A stretch of 64,000 nt of DNA from UKL13-3 sp943369665 (GTDB lineage: Bacteria > Bacteroidota > Bacteroidia > UKL13-3), in the NCBI GenBank assembly GCA_943369665.1, contig CALRNX020000004.1, positions 124,001 through 188,000 of the forward strand. Reading direction: 5' to 3'. Position 1 is the first letter of the stretch, and each line of letters opens with the position of its first letter. Made by a program: the position numbers and the translations under genes. Of this stretch, positions 43,945-53,109 are shown in pieces. The notes below the pieces were generated by a model that saw nothing but the letters and a program-made list of their open reading frames with translations, was not told the DNA's origin and searched no databases.

Positions 43945-46764
43945 ATGAATTTAAAGAAACAAATAGGTTTTATAGGCATCTTACTTATTACGTGTACTTA
44001 CTACACCAAAGCACAAGTAGTATCAATGGTTCCCGCATTTGCCACCGCTGATGATACCATTACCATCACCTACGATGCAACACAGGGAAATGGACAATTA
44101 ATTGGAGTTCCTGTTGTATATGCCCACACTGGAATTATTACCAGTAAGAGTACTTCCGGAACCGATTGGAAATATGTACAGGGTAATTGGGGAACGGATG
44201 ATGCCAAAGTCAAAATGACTTCGATTGGCAATAATAAGTTCACACTAAAATACCATATCCGCACTTTTTATGGTTTACCACAAAACGAAACGGGATTAAA
44301 ACTTGCATTCGTATTTAGAAATGTTGACGGAAGTAAAGTTGGTCGTGCAACAGATGGTAGTGATATATATATAGACCTGAGTCAAGGAGGTTTTACCGTA
44401 CAGTTTAAATTGCCCGCAACACCGGTTGTGATCAAAGAACAAGATTCGATTACCATTAGCGCAATCTCTTCGGGTGCAAGTGTATTAACACTCTCACAGA
44501 ACGGCACTCAAATTCAACAATTGTTAAGTGATAGCATCATTACGTTAAAAACCACCGGAGCAAATTTGGGTCCGGGCAAACATGTTTTTACAGTAAGCGC
44601 AAGTTTAAATGTGGCGACAAGTTATGATACAACATATGTCGTGGTGAGACCTGCTGCCCCCAACGTAGGTGTTATTCCACCAGGCTTGGTTGATGGTATT
44701 AACTATATAAATGATTCAACCGTTACACTGATCGTATATGCTCCGGGTAAATCATATATATATGTGTTGGGAGATTTTAACAATTGGGAATTTGACAATA
44801 CCTATTTTATGAAACGCAATCCGGAGAGTACACGCTTTTGGATTACGATAACCGGATTAGAGCCCGGCAAAGAATATGGATTTCAATATGTAATTGATGA
44901 TGAACAATTGCGTGTGGCCGATATTTATGCCGATAAATTATTAGACCCTTGGAATGACAGAAGTATTCCTGCCATAACGTATCCCAACCTCAAACCTTAT
45001 CCTTCAGGTAAAACATCACAGGTTGTTTCGGTTTTGCAAACTGCACAACCCCCTTTTGTTTGGCAACACTCGCAAAATTTTGTACGGCCCATTACAGACA
45101 AAATGGTTGTGTACGAATTATTGTTAAGAGATTTTATTGGTCGACATGATTACCAAACACTAAAAGATACACTCAGCTATTTAAAACGATTGGGCATTAA
45201 TACAATTGAACTGATGCCAATAACCGAATTTGAAGGAAACGAAAGTTGGGGTTATAATATCAGCTTCTATTTTGCTTCCGATAAATATTACGGAACCAAA
45301 AATGCCTTGAAAGCATTAATTGACGAATGCCACAAACAAGGATTTGCTGTGGTAATGGATATGGTGCTCAATCATAGCTTTGGACAAAGCCCGATGGTGC
45401 GCATGTATTTTGATCCGACTGCGGGTCAGTATGGACAACCAACGGCAAGCAATCCCTGGTTCAACCAAACGGATAAACATCCTTATGGTGTAGGTTATGA
45501 TTTTAACCACGAAAGTTTTGCCACCCAGCATTTTGTTGATACTGTGATTAAATATTGGCTCACCGAATATAAAATTGATGGTTATCGATTTGACTTGTCG
45601 AAAGGATTTACACAAAAAAATACCGGAACGGATGTAGCTGCGTGGGGAGCTTACGACCAAAGCCGTATTAATATCTGGAAACGCATTTTGGATAAAGTAC
45701 ACACCTACGATTCGTCAGCTTATATGATCCTGGAGCATTTTGCCGACAATAGCGAAGAAAAAGTATTGGCGGGTTATGGATTTATGTTGTGGGGAAACAG
45801 CAATCACAATTTTAATGAAGCGACAATGGGGTATGCCAGCACAAGCGATCTGACATGGACCGACTACAAATCCAGAACATGGACTAAACCCCTTGTAATG
45901 GCCTATGCTGAAAGTCACGATGAAGAACGGTTGCAGTTTAAAAACATTAAATACGGAAACTCCAACAATTCGTCACACAACGTAAAAGATAGCACCATTG
46001 GGATGCAACGATTGGAGGCTGCAATGTGTTTCTTACTTCCTTTGCGTGGCCCAAAAATGATCTGGCAATTTGGTGAACTCGGTTATGATTATAGCATTGA
46101 TTTTAATGGAAGGATCGGAAACAAACCTATTCGCTGGGATTACCAAAAAGATAGTCGTAGAAGGCGTGTGTATGAAGTAACCGCAACATTAGCCAAACTG
46201 AAAATAGAAGATGATTCCTTATCGACCGACAATTATACATATGGTGCCGGAGCTACAGCAATAAAAACATTGATCATTAATAGCGAAACAACCAAAGCAA
46301 GTATCATCGCTAATTTTGGTGTGACTGCCGCAGCCGCTACCATTAATTTTCCATCAGCAGGAACGTGGTACAATCTATTTGGTAAAGACTCTATAACACT
46401 AACCACAACACAATTGCAAACTACGCTTGCTCCGGGTGAATATCGTTTTTATATCAACCGATACGTTCAAACAAATTATCCAACAGCAGTATCGGAAACA
46501 ACCACCGACTGGAGTGCAGCAACCATTTACCCAAATCCCGCCCAATCAGAATTCACTGTTAAAACAGGTATTGAACACAGTCAACCGTTAAGCATAGAAA
46601 TCTGGAATATAGCCGGCCAAAAGATCGCACAACAATCCTTCACAAATGCTCCCGATTTTATTCAGTCAGATACATTCCATGCCGACTTCCAGAGAGGTGT
46701 TTACATCGTACACCTGAAAACGTATAATTCTTCGAAACAGTTTAAACTCATCATTACCGAATAA
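43945..46764 (+). CDS. T9SS-exported GH13 alpha-amylase with CBM48-like domain
   Basis: 939 aa. The N-terminal signal peptide (IGFIGILLITCTYYTKAQ) is followed by a beta domain seen in Bacteroidota amylases (VSMVPAFATADDTITITYDA). Around residue 250 there is a CBM48/E-set module (SYIYVLGDFNNWEFDNTYFM). The barrel runs from KMVVYELLLRDFIGRHDY. Catalytic residues: Asp550 in DGYRFDLSKGF, Glu597 in YMILEHFAD and Asp659 in YAESHDEERL. Residues of about 855-939 are a type A sorting domain (ATIYPNPAQSEFTVKTG, RGVYIVHLKTYN). It should act outside the cell as the first enzyme on starch. SusC starts 16 bp downstream, so extracellular hydrolysis and uptake are co-expressed. Confidence 0.9.
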   Translation: MNLKKQIGFIGILLITCTYYTKAQVVSMVPAFATADDTITITYDATQGNGQLIGVPVVYAHTGIITSKSTSGTDWKYVQGNWGTDDAKVKMTSIGNNKFTLKYHIRTFYGLPQNETGLKLAFVFRNVDGSKVGRATDGSDIYIDLSQGGFTVQFKLPATPVVIKEQDSITISAISSGASVLTLSQNGTQIQQLLSDSIITLKTTGANLGPGKHVFTVSASLNVATSYDTTYVVVRPAAPNVGVIPPGLVDGINYINDSTVTLIVYAPGKSYIYVLGDFNNWEFDNTYFMKRNPESTRFWITITGLEPGKEYGFQYVIDDEQLRVADIYADKLLDPWNDRSIPAITYPNLKPYPSGKTSQVVSVLQTAQPPFVWQHSQNFVRPITDKMVVYELLLRDFIGRHDYQTLKDTLSYLKRLGINTIELMPITEFEGNESWGYNISFYFASDKYYGTKNALKALIDECHKQGFAVVMDMVLNHSFGQSPMVRMYFDPTAGQYGQPTASNPWFNQTDKHPYGVGYDFNHESFATQHFVDTVIKYWLTEYKIDGYRFDLSKGFTQKNTGTDVAAWGAYDQSRINIWKRILDKVHTYDSSAYMILEHFADNSEEKVLAGYGFMLWGNSNHNFNEATMGYASTSDLTWTDYKSRTWTKPLVMAYAESHDEERLQFKNIKYGNSNNSSHNVKDSTIGMQRLEAAMCFLLPLRGPKMIWQFGELGYDYSIDFNGRIGNKPIRWDYQKDSRRRRVYEVTATLAKLKIEDDSLSTDNYTYGAGATAIKTLIINSETTKASIIANFGVTAAAATINFPSAGTWYNLFGKDSITLTTTQLQTTLAPGEYRFYINRYVQTNYPTAVSETTTDWSAATIYPNPAQSEFTVKTGIEHSQPLSIEIWNIAGQKIAQQSFTNAPDFIQSDTFHADFQRGVYIVHLKTYNSSKQFKLIITE

Positions 46765-46780
46765 GTAAACCAAACCGAAT

Positions 46781-49700
46781 ATGATAAACAATTTTACACC
46801 TAAACATTTCGTCCTGCTAACGACCCTCCTGCTAAGTTTTAGCGCTTATGCCGACAAGATCAGGGGTAAGCTTACTGATGATAAAGGAGAGCCCATTATC
46901 GGAGCTACTGTAACGGTTGAAAAAACAAAATTTGGGGCATCTACCGATGCCCTGGGTGTTTATGAGATTAAAGATGTACCCCCGGGCGAGTACAAGTTAA
47001 AAATAACTTATATCGGTTATGAAACATTGGCATTAACCGTGAAAACAGTTGCCGATAATTCAACGGAAACACCTACTTCAAAATTAAAAGAAGATGCCAA
47101 AGCTTTGGATGATGTAGTTGTGGTGGGATATGGTACAAAACTGAAAAGGGAAATGACAGGTGCCACTGCCAAAATAAATGCAAAGGAACTAAACGATATG
47201 CCCGTACCTAGTTTTGAAAGTGCATTGCAGGCAAAACTGCCGGGAGTGCAAGTTACAACAGGAAGCGGACTCGCGGGTTCGGGTGCCGTAATTCGCATCA
47301 GGGGTGTTGCATCCATTAGTGCGGGAGGAGATCCGCTTTATGTTGTGGATGGAATTCCGATTACACAAGATTACTTTTTAAATAACGGAAACTCGACCGG
47401 AAACAGTGGTGCCATGAATAATAATCCACTTGCTTCAATTAATCCTGATGATATTGAATCAATTGATGTGTTAAAAGACGCGGCAGCAACTGCTATTTAT
47501 GGTTCACGCGGTTCGAATGGGGTTGTGCTTATTACAACCAAAAGAGCAACCAAAGGAGGTTTTAGGGTTAGTTACAGTGGTAGTATTGGTATTTCACGAC
47601 CTACTGCATTACCCAATATGTTAAACACAGAACAATACCTCCAACTTTATCAGGAAGCATATGAGAATGATGGCGGAACGGGAAGAGCTCCCTTACCCAA
47701 TGGTATTTCATGGGAAAATGCGCTTAAAACAAATACCGACTGGGTTGACCTGACTACCCAAACCGGTATTAAAAACAACCAAAGTGTTTCTGTTTCGAAC
47801 AGCGGAAAAAAAGGCGGAATCCTTGCTAATTTTGGCTATTCAAACAATGAAAGTTTTTTGGTTGGAAACAGGTACGAACGTATTTCGGGTAGGCTTAATG
47901 CCGATTACAATATTACCAAAAAACTAAAGGCAGGCATTTCCACTTCACTTAGCCAAGGCACCAACTACCGTGTAAATACTGCGTGGGCAGGTGGATTAGG
48001 GTCGGCTATGAGTACAGCATTACCCATTTTCCCGGTATATGATAGCACCGGAAATTATTTTACAAGTGGTGATAATCCGGTGAGGGTTCAGGAACTTAAA
48101 AAGTGGAGAACAACCGAATTGCGTACCATCAATAATTTTCAGTTAGACTATACAATAAGACCGGGTTTAATTGCAACCGGAAAATTCAATATTGATTATA
48201 TGGAACTCATCGATGATCAATACGACCCACAGGCACTTATCAATTCAACCCATTTGGGAACAGCTAACCGGTATACAACCTTCGCCAAAAACTACAGCTA
48301 TTTCTTTATGCTCAACTACCGCAAAACATTTCACAAAACGCATAATTTAGGTTTGATGGCTGCATATGAGTTTCAGGAATTTCAATCGGATTCACGAAGC
48401 GAAAACGCCACTAACAAAACAAACGGTTTTTGGGATGATGAGGCTGCAAAAACAGATTCTTTAAGTTCATACGGAAACTTTCCACAAATAGCTCAAGGGT
48501 ATTCTTTCCTTAGTTATTTTGGAAGGGTTAACTACAATTACAAACAACGTTATTTTGTTGAAGCCGTATTGCGTAATGATTACAGTACAAAATTTGGTGC
48601 CAACTATCGTTATGGATTTTTTCCGGCTATTTCTGCATCGTGGGTTATCAGCGATGAATCGTTTTTCAAATTACCTGCAGTAAGCTTAACCAAAATAAGA
48701 GTGGCGTATGGTAAAAGTGGAAATGCCAATATTCCAAATTACCTGTACTTATCAAACTGGGCTCCTACCTCATCGGGGCCAAGCTACAACGGTGCTCCGA
48801 CAACCTATCCAAACACCCTCGAGAATCCTAATCTTCGTTGGGAAACATCATGGACCCTCAATGCAGGAATTGATATCGGACTCTTAAAAGACAGGATCAC
48901 CTTAACAGCCGACTTTTATGATAAGCGAACTTCCGATGTCCTTATGCAATTGAGTTTACCTCCTTCTACCGGATTTAGTACATATTGGGACAACGTAGGA
49001 AAAATTACCAACAAAGGAATTGAGTTGAGTATTACTTCCCGTAATATTATTAAGAAAGATTTTTTATGGACAACCAACTTTAATGTTGCCCGAAACTGGA
49101 ACGAAATTACCAGCATTGGACCTTATAGCGAAGATGCGGTGAGTGGAGGAACAAATGATACCCGGGTTGTTGTTGGACAACCGGTAGGAACAAATTATCT
49201 CGTTCGGTTTAAAGGTGTGGATCCTGCAACAGGAAAACCCATTTATTTAGATAAAAACGGAAATGAAACCTTTAGCTGGGATCCTAAAGACAGGGTACCT
49301 GTTGGGAATATCCAACCAAAAGCAATTGGAGGTATCGGCAATCAATTCAGGTACAGAAACTGGGAGCTAAATGTATTGTTTAACTTCGTGTTGGGTGGCG
49401 ACATTTACGAATCATCAGCCAAACGTCAAAATGGTGTGATCACCAACTGGAATATGCGTACAGATCTGTTCGACAGGTGGCAAAAACCGGGTGACGTAGC
49501 AAAATATCCTCGGCTTACCCGCAACACCGAAACATACGGATCAAGTACTCCTTGGATCAATACAACACAATGGATACAGGATGGAACCTTTTTGCGATTG
49601 CGTAACGTTACCCTTGCCTACAATGTATCAAAATCAGTTTGTCAAAAAATTCGCTTATCCGGGTTGCGCTTATCACTCATCGGAACCAACCTGCTAACAT

Positions 49701-49840
49701 TTACACGTTACACCGGATTAGACCCGGAAATTGCGCGTGATTTTGAAAATGCAACGGATAGAAATATGAGCCCAAATATTACTTACTTAACTCCTCCACA
49801 AGAGAGTACCTTAACTTTCCAACTTACTGCCAACTTTTAA
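46781..49840 (+). CDS. susC: SusC/RagA-family TonB-linked outer-membrane transporter
   Basis: 1019 aa. Signal peptide (FVLLTTLLLSFSAYA). A carboxypeptidase-regulatory-like domain (IRGKLTDDKGEPIIGATVTV, residues 27-46) is followed by the SusC plug motifs (VVVGYGTKLKREMTGA, LPGVQVTTGSG, IRIRGVASISAGGDPLYVVD, DVLKDAAATAIYGSRGSNGV). A long TonB-dependent barrel ends in ESTLTFQLTANF, with terminal Phe. It forms the import channel for maltodextrins together with the SusD-like lipoprotein 12 bp downstream. The glucan specificity is taken from the enzymes in the locus. Confidence 0.94.
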   Translation: MINNFTPKHFVLLTTLLLSFSAYADKIRGKLTDDKGEPIIGATVTVEKTKFGASTDALGVYEIKDVPPGEYKLKITYIGYETLALTVKTVADNSTETPTSKLKEDAKALDDVVVVGYGTKLKREMTGATAKINAKELNDMPVPSFESALQAKLPGVQVTTGSGLAGSGAVIRIRGVASISAGGDPLYVVDGIPITQDYFLNNGNSTGNSGAMNNNPLASINPDDIESIDVLKDAAATAIYGSRGSNGVVLITTKRATKGGFRVSYSGSIGISRPTALPNMLNTEQYLQLYQEAYENDGGTGRAPLPNGISWENALKTNTDWVDLTTQTGIKNNQSVSVSNSGKKGGILANFGYSNNESFLVGNRYERISGRLNADYNITKKLKAGISTSLSQGTNYRVNTAWAGGLGSAMSTALPIFPVYDSTGNYFTSGDNPVRVQELKKWRTTELRTINNFQLDYTIRPGLIATGKFNIDYMELIDDQYDPQALINSTHLGTANRYTTFAKNYSYFFMLNYRKTFHKTHNLGLMAAYEFQEFQSDSRSENATNKTNGFWDDEAAKTDSLSSYGNFPQIAQGYSFLSYFGRVNYNYKQRYFVEAVLRNDYSTKFGANYRYGFFPAISASWVISDESFFKLPAVSLTKIRVAYGKSGNANIPNYLYLSNWAPTSSGPSYNGAPTTYPNTLENPNLRWETSWTLNAGIDIGLLKDRITLTADFYDKRTSDVLMQLSLPPSTGFSTYWDNVGKITNKGIELSITSRNIIKKDFLWTTNFNVARNWNEITSIGPYSEDAVSGGTNDTRVVVGQPVGTNYLVRFKGVDPATGKPIYLDKNGNETFSWDPKDRVPVGNIQPKAIGGIGNQFRYRNWELNVLFNFVLGGDIYESSAKRQNGVITNWNMRTDLFDRWQKPGDVAKYPRLTRNTETYGSSTPWINTTQWIQDGTFLRLRNVTLAYNVSKSVCQKIRLSGLRLSLIGTNLLTFTRYTGLDPEIARDFENATDRNMSPNITYLTPPQESTLTFQLTANF

Positions 49841-49851
49841 CTCATACCAAC

Positions 49852-51252
49852 ATGAAAAAGATTACAATAACTTCTTTCTTATACATCCTGCCTGTTGCAG
49901 TATTAATGGTTGTTGGTGGCTGTAAAAAAATAACCGAAGAGCGACCAGAAAATGCCTTTACAGAAGAGGATGCGATCAAATCACCTCAGGATGTTAAAAA
50001 TTTGCTTAACTCTTGTTACGATGCCTTTGCCAATCAAACCAATGGTAAATTGCAAACAGCTAACGATTTGTTATCGGATGATCTGGCCAAACCACTCAAA
50101 GATGACGGAACTTTTCAAACAGAGATCTATTTGCGCAATACCACCATTTTTAATTCCGATGTAGGCGATCTATACAAAAACTTATACATCATTCCTTTTC
50201 GTGTAAATAGCATGGCCGATTTGTATGATAGGGTTGGCGTTTCGGAAACCGATAGAATCCAATGGGATGCCGAGGGCAAGTTTTTGCGTGCTGCCTGCCA
50301 TTTCGAAACACTAAAATTATGGGCACAACCTTCCGGATTTTCACCGGACAATTCGCATCTGGGAATTGTAACACGAAGTGTGAACTCTCAACTGCCGAAA
50401 CCGCGCTCAACCGTTGCCGAAACTTATGCCTTCATCATTTCTGATTTAACCATTGCCATTGCCAACCTACCTGTTTCCAACGGTAATTATGCAACCAAAG
50501 ATGCAGCGAAAGCACTACTGGCAAAGGTGTATTACCAGATGAACCGCCCCGATCTTGCATTGCCATTACTGAATGAAGTGATCAGTGCCAAAGGCGATTC
50601 TATAAGTTCAAGCCTCAACCGATTTGACAATGCTGCTGCACAAAGTGAATATATTTTTGCAACCGTAAGCTCAAACGCATCTACTGATAATAGAGGCTCT
50701 CGCTTTATTGAAAAATACCGTTCGGATAAAGGCAATGAATCGTTTACCCTATCGAAAGATCTGTATACACTGCTAACGACCGACACATTGGATAAACGTG
50801 GCAAAACATTGGTAGGGATTGTAAATGCAGGGAAAGAAAACGAATATTATGTAACCAAAAAATTCAATAAAGATTATTTTGGTGTACCGTATTTAACCAT
50901 GACCGACATGTTGCTTACCAGGGCTGAAATATTAGCAGAACAAGGAAATTTGCCGCAGGCAATTATTGATGTAAACAAAATTATTGCAAGGGCATACAGT
51001 GATTCTACTTCACGATTTGTGTCAAACGCAGCTCCTCAATCGGTCGTTTTAGCTGCGGTTCAATTACAACGTAGATTGGAATTACATTGTGAAGGTGATC
51101 GTGTTCAGTCGCTCAAACGCAGAGGAGCGTATTTTAATCCGAGTCAAACTATTCGCAATGCACCATGGAACTGCCCGGGAATGATCTTACAATTTCCTTC
51201 GGTAGAAACAGGTGAAGGTTTTATTTTTAACGGAACAGGTGGTTGTAACTAA
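49852..51252 (+). CDS. susD: SusD/RagB-family glycan-binding lipoprotein
   Basis: 466 aa. Lipoprotein signal with lipobox VGGC (Cys24). The SusD fold is seen in the N-terminal ERPENAFTEEDAIKSPQDV, the TPR-like FLRAACHFETLKLWAQPSGF, DAAKALLAKVYYQMNRPDLA and the C-terminal LTRAEILAEQGNLPQAIIDV and LELHCEGDRVQSLKRRGA. It caps SusC at the surface and captures oligosaccharides. The stop codon overlaps the next start by one base (TAATG). Confidence 0.93.
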   Translation: MKKITITSFLYILPVAVLMVVGGCKKITEERPENAFTEEDAIKSPQDVKNLLNSCYDAFANQTNGKLQTANDLLSDDLAKPLKDDGTFQTEIYLRNTTIFNSDVGDLYKNLYIIPFRVNSMADLYDRVGVSETDRIQWDAEGKFLRAACHFETLKLWAQPSGFSPDNSHLGIVTRSVNSQLPKPRSTVAETYAFIISDLTIAIANLPVSNGNYATKDAAKALLAKVYYQMNRPDLALPLLNEVISAKGDSISSSLNRFDNAAAQSEYIFATVSSNASTDNRGSRFIEKYRSDKGNESFTLSKDLYTLLTTDTLDKRGKTLVGIVNAGKENEYYVTKKFNKDYFGVPYLTMTDMLLTRAEILAEQGNLPQAIIDVNKIIARAYSDSTSRFVSNAAPQSVVLAAVQLQRRLELHCEGDRVQSLKRRGAYFNPSQTIRNAPWNCPGMILQFPSVETGEGFIFNGTGGCN

Positions 51253-51752
51253 TGAAAATAATGAAAAAACACATTTTATATATGGGACTTGCAATCGGAA
51301 TGTTTGCAACCTCATGTCAGAAAGAATACAAAGAAATTGGAGAGATTCCGAGCAAAACGGAGGGTATCACAGCATCGTGGGTTTTAAGTTCGTGTTCTAC
51401 AATTGATAAAGCAGCAATTGTTGAAGAAACGATGGATATCACCCCATTTTTTTACACCGATACAAAGTTGCCCAATATCAACCTTAAAATGGAATCCAAT
51501 ATCGGGACATATACCTGCGATACAGCAAATGTTGCCTACCAGTTTTTTGGTGGAACATCCGGAACATGGAGTTTTGATAACCCCGACTTTCCGAAGAAAG
51601 TATTCCTTACACCAACAGGTTCTGCATCTGTATTGGAATTTACCCTGGCCGCCACCATTCGGCCCACCGATACTTATCTGAAGTTGGATAAATCGGTATT
51701 GTGTGGTGGAAAAGAAGTTGCTGTTTATCGTTTATCATTTACCCGTAATTAA
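51252..51752 (+). CDS. Small lipoprotein, DUF5004-like
   Basis: 166 aa from the ATG at 51252, which overlaps the susD stop; an ATG at 51261 (MKKHILYMG) is an equally possible start. Lipoprotein signal with lipobox ATSC. The mature part (GITASWVLSSCSTIDKAAIV, TPFFYTDTKLPNINLKM, FGGTSGTWSFDNPDFPKKVF) is a lipocalin-like beta structure such as those annotated DUF5004, often found beside SusCD pairs. It occupies the place of SusE in the classical starch system. A surface glycan-binding role is inferred. Confidence 0.7.
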   Translation: MKIMKKHILYMGLAIGMFATSCQKEYKEIGEIPSKTEGITASWVLSSCSTIDKAAIVEETMDITPFFYTDTKLPNINLKMESNIGTYTCDTANVAYQFFGGTSGTWSFDNPDFPKKVFLTPTGSASVLEFTLAATIRPTDTYLKLDKSVLCGGKEVAVYRLSFTRN

Positions 51753-51760
51753 TCATAGGC

Positions 51761-52645
51761 ATGAAAAAAATTATCTTATCCATTTTCATATTGTTGTTTT
51801 CAATACCTGCCTTCACCCAGGTAGCTTGGGTAGAACCAGACCCAACGATTGCAACCGAAAAGATCACCATCTATGTCGATTTGAACAAGCTTGATTTGTC
51901 GCTCGATCACAATGCACTTTTGGTAGCCCATCCGGGCCCAATGTATATCTGGACCTGGAAACCTTATGAGTGGCCTGTAGGTACTCCTAAAGCAAATGGT
52001 GTGGGAGAAAAGCCATGGCAAAATTCTAACGAAATTTTACAAATGACCCCTGCTCCCGAAAAAGGTGAGAAGGTATGGAAATATGAAATGGTACCTACCG
52101 AGTTTTATGAAGTTCCTGCATCGCAAGTGTATGCATCAGGGCTTGCACTTATTGTAAAACCAAAAAATGGTGGGGGTTATGGCGATCCGGATATTAAAAC
52201 AAACGACCTCTCCATTCTAATTAATCCTCCGAAAACGGACAAAGGTGCTTTATACAATTTTCCATCGGTACTGTTGGAAGATGAAATCACAACCATTGTG
52301 TATGATAACGCTGCTGAGCAAAAACCAACAATGCAGAATTTACCTTCCACCACAAAATTATACATGCACCTCAAGGCAACAGCAAAAGACAGCGCCACAG
52401 GAGTTATCACAACTTACGAACCATACAAATTACTCCAAGTGCTCAATAAACCCCATTTGTTGATGCAGTATACCGAAGCCAATAAATGGACCTATGGAGT
52501 TATTATTCAGGATTATTTCAACTTTCCTCCCACAGCCATTCCCATCGACATGGAGATGCGGGTGGTTAAAGAAGGCTGGACAAGTGACAGCGATACAGGA
52601 GGTAATTTTAACAAAGTTCCGCTGGTCAAGTTTGGATGTAAATAG
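51761..52645 (+). CDS. Exported protein of unknown function, end of the Sus operon
   Basis: 294 aa. Signal peptide (IILSIFILLFSIPAFTQ) without lipobox. The start VAWVEPDPTIATEKITIYVD resembles the N-terminal beta domain of the exported amylase in this locus (VSMVPAFATADDTITITYD), suggesting a shared module, repeated near residue 165 as SVLLEDEITTIVYDN. No catalytic motif is seen. As last gene of the amylase-susC-susD operon it may take the place of SusF as a glucan-binding accessory. A DUF4961-type relation is possible but was not verified. A terminator follows. Confidence 0.6.
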   Translation: MKKIILSIFILLFSIPAFTQVAWVEPDPTIATEKITIYVDLNKLDLSLDHNALLVAHPGPMYIWTWKPYEWPVGTPKANGVGEKPWQNSNEILQMTPAPEKGEKVWKYEMVPTEFYEVPASQVYASGLALIVKPKNGGGYGDPDIKTNDLSILINPPKTDKGALYNFPSVLLEDEITTIVYDNAAEQKPTMQNLPSTTKLYMHLKATAKDSATGVITTYEPYKLLQVLNKPHLLMQYTEANKWTYGVIIQDYFNFPPTAIPIDMEMRVVKEGWTSDSDTGGNFNKVPLVKFGCK

Positions 52646-52658
52646 TTTTTAAAATCAT

Positions 52659-52695
52659 AAAAAGCCATTCCGTATCGATTACAGGATGGCTTTTT
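52659..52695. terminator. Bidirectional terminator after the Sus operon
   Basis: Stem AAAAAGCCATTCC / GGATGGCTTTTT with one bulge, flanked by A- and T-runs. It serves the Sus operon and overlaps the stop codon of the convergent MORN gene. Confidence 0.8.
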
Positions 52696-53059
52696 AATTA
52701 CAATTGCATTTGCTGGGAATATGCTCTACCCCATTTTTATCAACGGTTTTTACAACCTTTCCCCTATGGTTATAAAAAAGTTGCCATTGAAGTTCTCCCT
52801 TTTTCCACTTTTCTTTATGCTCAATAGTCCCATTGGGATGGTAATAAAACCAGCGCTTGTCTTTAAGCCCGTGAGTATAATTCCCTGTTTCCTTAACGGT
52901 GCTATCGGCATATCGTAACATATATTTGCCATCAGCAGGTTGTTGCGAAAACAGACTTGCTGATACACAGCACAATACTCCCAAAAGCAGATGGCCCAGA
53001 AACGCTTTGGAGAAAGATTGAAATTTGTTGTTATCCACTGCTTTCAAAAATAAAAACAT
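52694..53059 (-). CDS. Exported MORN-repeat (YwqK-like) small protein
   Basis: 121 aa. An N-terminal hydrophobic stretch (AFLGHLLLGVLCCVSASLFS) looks like a signal peptide preceded by about 18 polar residues. The mature part has MORN-variant repeats: YADSTVKETGNYTHGLKDKR, WFYYHPNGTIEHKEKWKKGE and LFYNHRGKVVKTVD. Such proteins are often annotated as 'YwqK family antitoxin', but here no toxin gene is adjacent and the name carries no functional weight. It ends in a Cys-rich tail (CNCN). It lies divergent to ruvA. Confidence 0.7.
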   Translation of the reverse strand: MFLFLKAVDNNKFQSFSKAFLGHLLLGVLCCVSASLFSQQPADGKYMLRYADSTVKETGNYTHGLKDKRWFYYHPNGTIEHKEKWKKGELQWQLFYNHRGKVVKTVDKNGVEHIPSKCNCN

Positions 53060-53063
53060 TTCT

Positions 53064-53073
53064 TATTTTAGCA
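53064..53073 (+). promoter_or_regulatory. Candidate -7 element for ruvA
   Basis: TATTTTAGCA lies 37 bp before the ruvA GTG and matches the boxes upstream of rfaE2 and asd apart from one position. It places the transcript start downstream of the MORN gene start. Confidence 0.3.
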
Positions 53074-53109
53074 GCCTTATACAGGGCTCAAATTCATTTT
53101 AATTCACTC

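Noticed and set aside
52694..53059. Toxin-antitoxin system suggested by the YwqK-like name
   Set aside because: No toxin gene is adjacent; the protein is an exported MORN-repeat protein and the family name is not evidence for antitoxin function.
52957..53109. 51-residue N-terminal extension of RuvA
   Set aside because: It would overlap the divergent MORN gene; the GTG at 53110 gives the canonical RuvA N-terminus.
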